Origin: Cenarchaeum sp.
GTDB taxonomy: Archaea; Thermoproteota; Nitrososphaeria; Nitrososphaerales; Nitrosopumilaceae
Assembly: GCA_007570915.1 (NCBI GenBank)
Contig: RKSK01000175.1
Location: 1 to 15,032 of the forward strand
Direction: 5' to 3'
DNA: 15,032 nt
Shown: piece by piece, positions 11,802 to 15,032 of the stretch
Position numbering within the stretch: the stretch's first letter is position 1
Layout: every line of letters begins with the position of its first letter
Made by a program: the position numbers and the translations under genes
Notes under the pieces: model-generated
What the model was told of the DNA's origin: nothing
Seen by the model: the letters and a program-made list of their open reading frames with translations, nothing else
Database searches by the model: none

Positions 11802-12800
11802 ATGCTAGAGAGCCTCGCCGGCGAGTCGCGCGCGCTAGAGAGGGCGCTTGCCGGCGAGGAGCTCGCCAGGGCCGACGGCGAGGAGCTCTTTTCGCTCGAG
11901 GGCATCCACATGCTGGGCGCCGTGGCCGACGAGGCCAGGCGCCGCGCAGTCGGCGACGCCGTGACCTTTGTGGCGTCGTACTACATGAACTACACCAACG
12001 TCTGCGCGGCGAGCTGCCAGATGTGCGCGTTCTACCGCAAGGCCGGCGACGAGGACGCCTACACGCTTAGCGCCGGGCAGATAGCCTCGCGCGTCTCGGC
12101 GGCCGCGTCGATGGGGGCCACAGAGGTGCACATTGTCGGAGGGTTTCACCCAAAGCTCCCCCTGTCCTACTATGAGGAGATGATCCGGTCGATAAAAAAG
12201 AGCCAGCCGCGCATGCACGTCAAGGCCCTGACGGCCGCCGAGGTGTTCTACCTCTCGGCGCTCACAAAGGAGAGCGTGCGCGAGATACTCTCCAGGCTAA
12301 AGGACGCGGGCCTTGACACGCTTCCCGGCGGCGGGGCCGAGATACTGCACCCCGACGTGCGCGGCAGGGTCGTGCGCGGCAAGTGCAGCGGGCAAGAGTG
12401 GCTTGACACCGTCGAGGAGGCCCACAGGCAGGGCATCCGGTCAAACGTCACGATGCTCTACGGGCATGTCGAGCGGCCCGAGCACGTCGTTGACCACCTC
12501 TTGCGCGTGCGCGAGCTGCAAAAGAGGACCGGCGGCTTTATCACGTTCATACCGCTAAAGTTCAGCCTGGAGAACACGGAGCTTGTGCGAGAGGGGGCCG
12601 TGACGTCCGAGTGCTCGTCGATATACGACCTGCGCGTGATCGCCGCCTCGCGCCTCATGCTCGCCGGCGCGATCGACAACATATCGGTCTACTGGGTCGC
12701 GTACGGCAAAAAGCTGGCGCAAGTCGCCCTCTCGCACGGGGGCAGCGACCTATCGAGATCAAGAACTTTGGGCCGATCTCAAAGGGCAAGTTCAAGCTAA
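11802..12800 (+). CDS. MqnE-like radical SAM enzyme, 3'-truncated
   Basis: The first 317 residues belong to the MqnE/MqnC/CofH family of radical SAM enzymes. The 4Fe-4S cluster motif is C68-x3-C72-x2-C75. LPGGGAEIL, SNVTMLYGH and TGGFITFIPLKF are closest, by memory, to aminofutalosine synthase (MqnE) rather than CofH, which has other residues at GGGAEI. MqnE makes aminofutalosine in menaquinone synthesis; CofH makes the F420 precursor. After GGSDL (codons ending at 12752) similarity stops and 15 unrelated residues lead to TAA at 12800. About 50 C-terminal residues of the barrel are missing and no remnant was found after the inserted module. The ATG fits the TATA box. It is probably inactive, unless the module is a joining error. 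Confidence 0.78.
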   Translation: MLESLAGESRALERALAGEELARADGEELFSLEGIHMLGAVADEARRRAVGDAVTFVASYYMNYTNVCAASCQMCAFYRKAGDEDAYTLSAGQIASRVSAAASMGATEVHIVGGFHPKLPLSYYEEMIRSIKKSQPRMHVKALTAAEVFYLSALTKESVREILSRLKDAGLDTLPGGGAEILHPDVRGRVVRGKCSGQEWLDTVEEAHRQGIRSNVTMLYGHVERPEHVVDHLLRVRELQKRTGGFITFIPLKFSLENTELVREGAVTSECSSIYDLRVIAASRLMLAGAIDNISVYWVAYGKKLAQVALSHGGSDLSRSRTLGRSQRASSS

Positions 12801-14206
12801 AGCCCCTCACGGTCTTTGTCGGGCCGAACAATTCTGGTAAGACGTTTGCGGCAATGCTTGCGCATTCCGTCATGTCGCCGCGAGGCGAGTACGAGCGCCC
12901 ATTTGACTATATCAAGTGGATCAGGCGCAAACTTAAGGAACAGAAGTTTATGTCCCTTGTACATGGCATGGAAAAGATGATTGCGTCTGCAACCGATTCC
13001 GGAGGCATGATGCCCAAAAAGTACACAAATAAAGTGCAAGAACTAGTGCATGAGCTGCATTTTAAGGACAGCGTTACAGGGGCAATCAAGAGTAATTTTG
13101 GCACAAACCTAAAAGAACTAGTTCGCATAGGCCAAGAGCGCTCTACGATCAAAATCAGATACCACGTGGGCAGCAATATAACAATAAACAAAGCTGGTGC
13201 CCCACATACTGAAATGTGCCATATGGACATCGCATATTCCATCAAAAATGACCAGGGAGCGGTGTCAATTTATGAAACTAACGAAAAAACCTTTGGCAGG
13301 CACATAGATCCTATGCTTATTGACAAGAGCGTGCAAAGACACATCGACATAGTGTCACGCCACCTAAAACTGGAGAGTAATTCTGGGCTATATTGGCTAT
13401 TGCACCTAATAAAGAGAATTGAGTGTGCGAGTATGTACCTTCCCAAGTCTTGCTATCTCCCAGCCGCCCGATCGGGAATCTTGTCTGCCCGTGACCACAT
13501 AGTGTCAGGCATGGTAAAAAGCTCAAGCTATCCGGGAACAGAGCTGCCCCGCGGGCCTGTCCCCAGAGTCGTGTCCGACTACTTAGAGTCGCTCGTCCAG
13601 ATGGGAGAACACAGACCCCAAACCAACGGCAAAAATGGGCAGGAGGTGTTCAGGGATTTGTTTGGTGGGAGCCTAGAGGTGCAGAGGCCCAAGATAGGCC
13701 TGCCGCGGATAATTTACAAGACAAGGGGCGCGGGCGTGCCGCTAAACTTGATGTCGTCTGGCATGACAGAGACGGTGCCCCTCCAGCTTTTCCTACAGGG
13801 CAGAATGCCCCAAGCAGACGTGCTCATTCTTGAGGAGCCCGAGGCGCACCTGCATCCTGCAAATCAGGCCAGGCTAGCAAAGCACATAGTGCGGCTAGTC
13901 AACAGCGGCGTGCATGTGCTCCTAATCACGCATGGCGTGTACTTTTTAGAGCAGCTAAGCATGTTTGTCAGGATGAGCCAGATTCCCGCAGGGGAGAGAA
14001 AAAAGCTCGGGTATGGCGAGGGCGACTGCCTTGACGTCGGAGACGTGGCCCCATACATGTTCAAAAAATCTGCGGGTGGCGGATATGGCATTCACGAGAT
14101 TGAGCACACGCCCGTTGTTGGAATATCCCAAGACGAGTTTGGTCGCGTGATGGACTCCATGTATGACAAGGAGTTCCGCATAGACCGCATAATCGGGGAT
14201 GCGTGA
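12752..14206 (+). CDS. ABC/OLD-type AAA ATPase (candidate defence ATPase), start codon missing
   Basis: Family-like sequence starts at 12752 with IEIKNFGPI and continues for 484 residues. Walker A is GPNNSGKT (24-31, bases 12821-12844). A YLPAARSG element and a signature-like SSGMTE follow, then Walker B VLILEEPEAHLHP (about 357-369) and an H-loop LLITHG (H394). The core is typical of AAA_15/AAA_21 ATPases that pair with nucleases in OLD-, Septu- or PARIS-like systems. No TOPRIM domain is present, so the activity must come from a partner, probably the next gene, which it overlaps by 1 base. No ATG, GTG or TTG lies just before the conserved start; the nearest in-frame ATG is 12611, inside the mqnE-like gene. 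One 60-base line (13021-13080) is 42% G+C by count, against 70% at 12361-12420. Confidence 0.8.
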   Translation: MEIKNFGPISKGKFKLKPLTVFVGPNNSGKTFAAMLAHSVMSPRGEYERPFDYIKWIRRKLKEQKFMSLVHGMEKMIASATDSGGMMPKKYTNKVQELVHELHFKDSVTGAIKSNFGTNLKELVRIGQERSTIKIRYHVGSNITINKAGAPHTEMCHMDIAYSIKNDQGAVSIYETNEKTFGRHIDPMLIDKSVQRHIDIVSRHLKLESNSGLYWLLHLIKRIECASMYLPKSCYLPAARSGILSARDHIVSGMVKSSSYPGTELPRGPVPRVVSDYLESLVQMGEHRPQTNGKNGQEVFRDLFGGSLEVQRPKIGLPRIIYKTRGAGVPLNLMSSGMTETVPLQLFLQGRMPQADVLILEEPEAHLHPANQARLAKHIVRLVNSGVHVLLITHGVYFLEQLSMFVRMSQIPAGERKKLGYGEGDCLDVGDVAPYMFKKSAGGGYGIHEIEHTPVVGISQDEFGRVMDSMYDKEFRIDRIIGDA

Positions 14207-14706
14207 TGCTCGTAGGGCGCATCAAGAGGGACTGGCACGTGTACACGATAAAAAGGTGCAAGTCCGGAGGCAGGTCAGGCAAATGCGAGCTGTGCGCCAC
14301 TCACGGCGTCCCCAGCGTGATCCTCGACTGTGAGATGCTGCTGAGGCACGGTTCGCTCACAGCCAAGCATCTCAGGGGCGGAAAAATTAACGACTGCCTG
14401 CTGATAGAGTATGATGGCATATTGCATGTGGCCGTGATTGAGCTCAAGAGCAGCAGGTACAACAGCACGCAGGTCGTCAGGCAGCTCCTAGCCGGCAGGG
14501 ACGTTGCGCTGGACCTCCTGTCACGGTATTCCTACCGCGGAAAATATGAGATCCACCTAATTGTCGTGGCGCAGGCGCACCATATCGCATCAAGATGGGT
14601 CTTTTACAACTCGGTAAGGAACCCCGACGGCACCAGGTCAAGGATTGCCATGGCCAAGTGCGGAGACACGTTCAAGAGCGTGCGGGCCAGAAAGCGTGAC
14701 CGCTAA
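14206..14706 (+). CDS. Candidate PD-(D/E)XK nuclease, partner of the ATPase
   Basis: The 166-residue product has an N-terminal cysteine pair (C27-E-L-C30, with C18 nearby). It then shows a nuclease-like core: D63 in INDCLLIEYDG, then VAVIELKSSR with E79-L-K81, the D...ExK spacing of resolvase-like PD-(D/E)XK folds, followed by a helix with Q89 (TQVVRQLLAG). A predicted strand LIVVAQAHH and a basic tail RARKRDR follow. It is small and probably works in a complex. The ATG at 14206 overlaps the ATPase stop (TGATG); a GTG at 14203 is an alternative. The pairing with the ATPase suggests an antiphage or anti-plasmid role, inferred from architecture only. The motif assignment is by eye, so a restriction-like nuclease is a hypothesis. 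Confidence 0.65.
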   Translation: MLVGRIKRDWHVYTIKRCKSGGRSGKCELCATHGVPSVILDCEMLLRHGSLTAKHLRGGKINDCLLIEYDGILHVAVIELKSSRYNSTQVVRQLLAGRDVALDLLSRYSYRGKYEIHLIVVAQAHHIASRWVFYNSVRNPDGTRSRIAMAKCGDTFKSVRARKRDR

Positions 14707-14834
14707 GCGCGGTAGCGCCGCCCCCCAGCCCCTATGGCATGGCGCCCCGGCGCAGCGCGAGTTCCTCCCGGTTGCGCGCGCGGCGCGCCTTTGACAAGCC
14801 CGATCCCAGCAGGCTCGCCCGCGGGCGCGCTAGG

Positions 14835-14842
14835 TTTTTAAC
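14835..14842 (+). promoter_or_regulatory. TATA box of the siroheme decarboxylase gene
   Basis: TTTTTAAC is centred about 28 bases before the ATG at 14867. The gap 14707-14866 shows no other feature and no clear remnant of the truncated radical SAM gene. Confidence 0.65.
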
Positions 14843-14866
14843 AAAACCGCCGCGCGCGGGCCCGCA

Positions 14867-15032
14867 ATGGCGGGAATATCAGGGCCGGACGCGCAGATAC
14901 TCGACGTGCTGCAGCGCTCCTTCCCGCTAGCGCCGCGGCCCTTCGCCGAGGTCGCCTCGAGGGTCGGCCTGCCCGAGCGCGAGGTGATCGAGCGCACGCG
15001 CGCCCTCAGGGAGTCCGGCGTACTGCGGCAGC
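14867..15032 (+). CDS. Siroheme decarboxylase subunit (AhbA/AhbB-like), partial
   Basis: Only the first 55 codons are in the window. They read as a winged-helix start with the signature DAQILDVLQRSFPLAPRPF, then EVASRVGLPEREVI and ALRESGVLRQ. This matches the AsnC/Lrp-like N-terminus of AhbA/AhbB and NirD/G/H/L proteins, which decarboxylate siroheme to didecarboxysiroheme in the alternative haem pathway of archaea (family knowledge). AhbA and AhbB work as a pair, so a second subunit gene is expected just downstream. The ATG fits the TATA box at 14835-14842, so the mRNA is probably leaderless. A plain Lrp/AsnC regulator is the alternative, but the FPL..RPF string favours the enzyme. Confidence 0.75.
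   Translation, partial: MAGISGPDAQILDVLQRSFPLAPRPFAEVASRVGLPEREVIERTRALRESGVLRQ

Noticed and set aside
11041..11808. 255-codon plus-strand frame across the minus-strand operon
   Set aside because: Covers two genes with clear features on the other strand (zinc ribbon, membrane helices) and shows only Ala/Arg/Pro-rich low-complexity residues.
12752..14760. Insertion sequence or integron with target duplication
   Set aside because: No transposase, integrase or terminal inverted repeats were found, and the only shared short words at the two ends (such as GCAGCG) are too short to be a target duplication.
14707..14866. Remnant of the mqnE-like 3' end after the module
   Set aside because: All three plus-strand frames were read; none shows the expected barrel C-terminus, so no remnant can be claimed.

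Overview
The window looks like a piece of a high-G+C archaeal chromosome from the ammonia-oxidising Thaumarchaeota (Nitrososphaeria), probably Nitrosopumilales and perhaps a Cenarchaeum-like symbiont. The evidence is a class II tRNA-Ser with a 13-nt intron in the anticodon loop and a start-codon pattern dominated by leaderless transcription (TATA boxes centred about 27 nt before ATG or GTG). The gene content agrees: a 47-aa DUF5679-type zinc ribbon, a duplicated-domain protein of a kind common in thaumarchaea, an archaeal-style DppC with a large external insert, and the start of an AhbA/AhbB-type siroheme decarboxylase. The lineage assignment is inference from remembered family features; no search was run.

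Layout. 1-900: a hairpin-rich promoter region, a PduO-type cobalamin adenosyltransferase, tRNA-Phe (+) and intron-containing tRNA-Ser (-). 900-4500: short, tightly packed genes: a SWIM zinc-finger protein, a HAD phosphatase (-), a C2H2 mini-protein overlapping a membrane-anchored J-domain protein, an unknown 110-aa gene (-), an HD-domain phosphohydrolase followed by a 65-aa partner, and DUF5679. 4500-7640: a duplicated-domain protein that has lost its signal peptide (-), a SNF2/SMARCAL1-like helicase (-), and an intergenic array of ten-base tandem repeats. 7640-10971: a secreted coiled-coil protein and DppB/DppC permeases, with dppC broken by an internal out-of-frame deletion. 10968-11637: a two-gene minus-strand operon. 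11802-12752: an MqnE-like radical SAM gene that stops abruptly where a lower-G+C module begins, made of an ABC/OLD-type ATPase and a small PD-(D/E)XK-type nuclease candidate (12752-14706). 14867-end: a siroheme decarboxylase gene.

The best candidate for an undescribed system is the ATPase plus nuclease pair lodged in the mqnE-like gene. It has defence-like architecture, 1-nt translational coupling, contrasting base composition and no visible promoter or start codon of its own. Three otherwise conserved genes (the signal-peptide protein, dppC, mqnE) are broken within 8 kb. This means either real genome erosion or rearrangement, or assembly joins in a mixed sample, and that should be settled first. 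Other structures worth a look are three convergent gene pairs that share a CTAG stop overlap, one palindromic TATA box that seems to serve two divergent leaderless genes, and the ten-base helically phased array upstream of the helicase.
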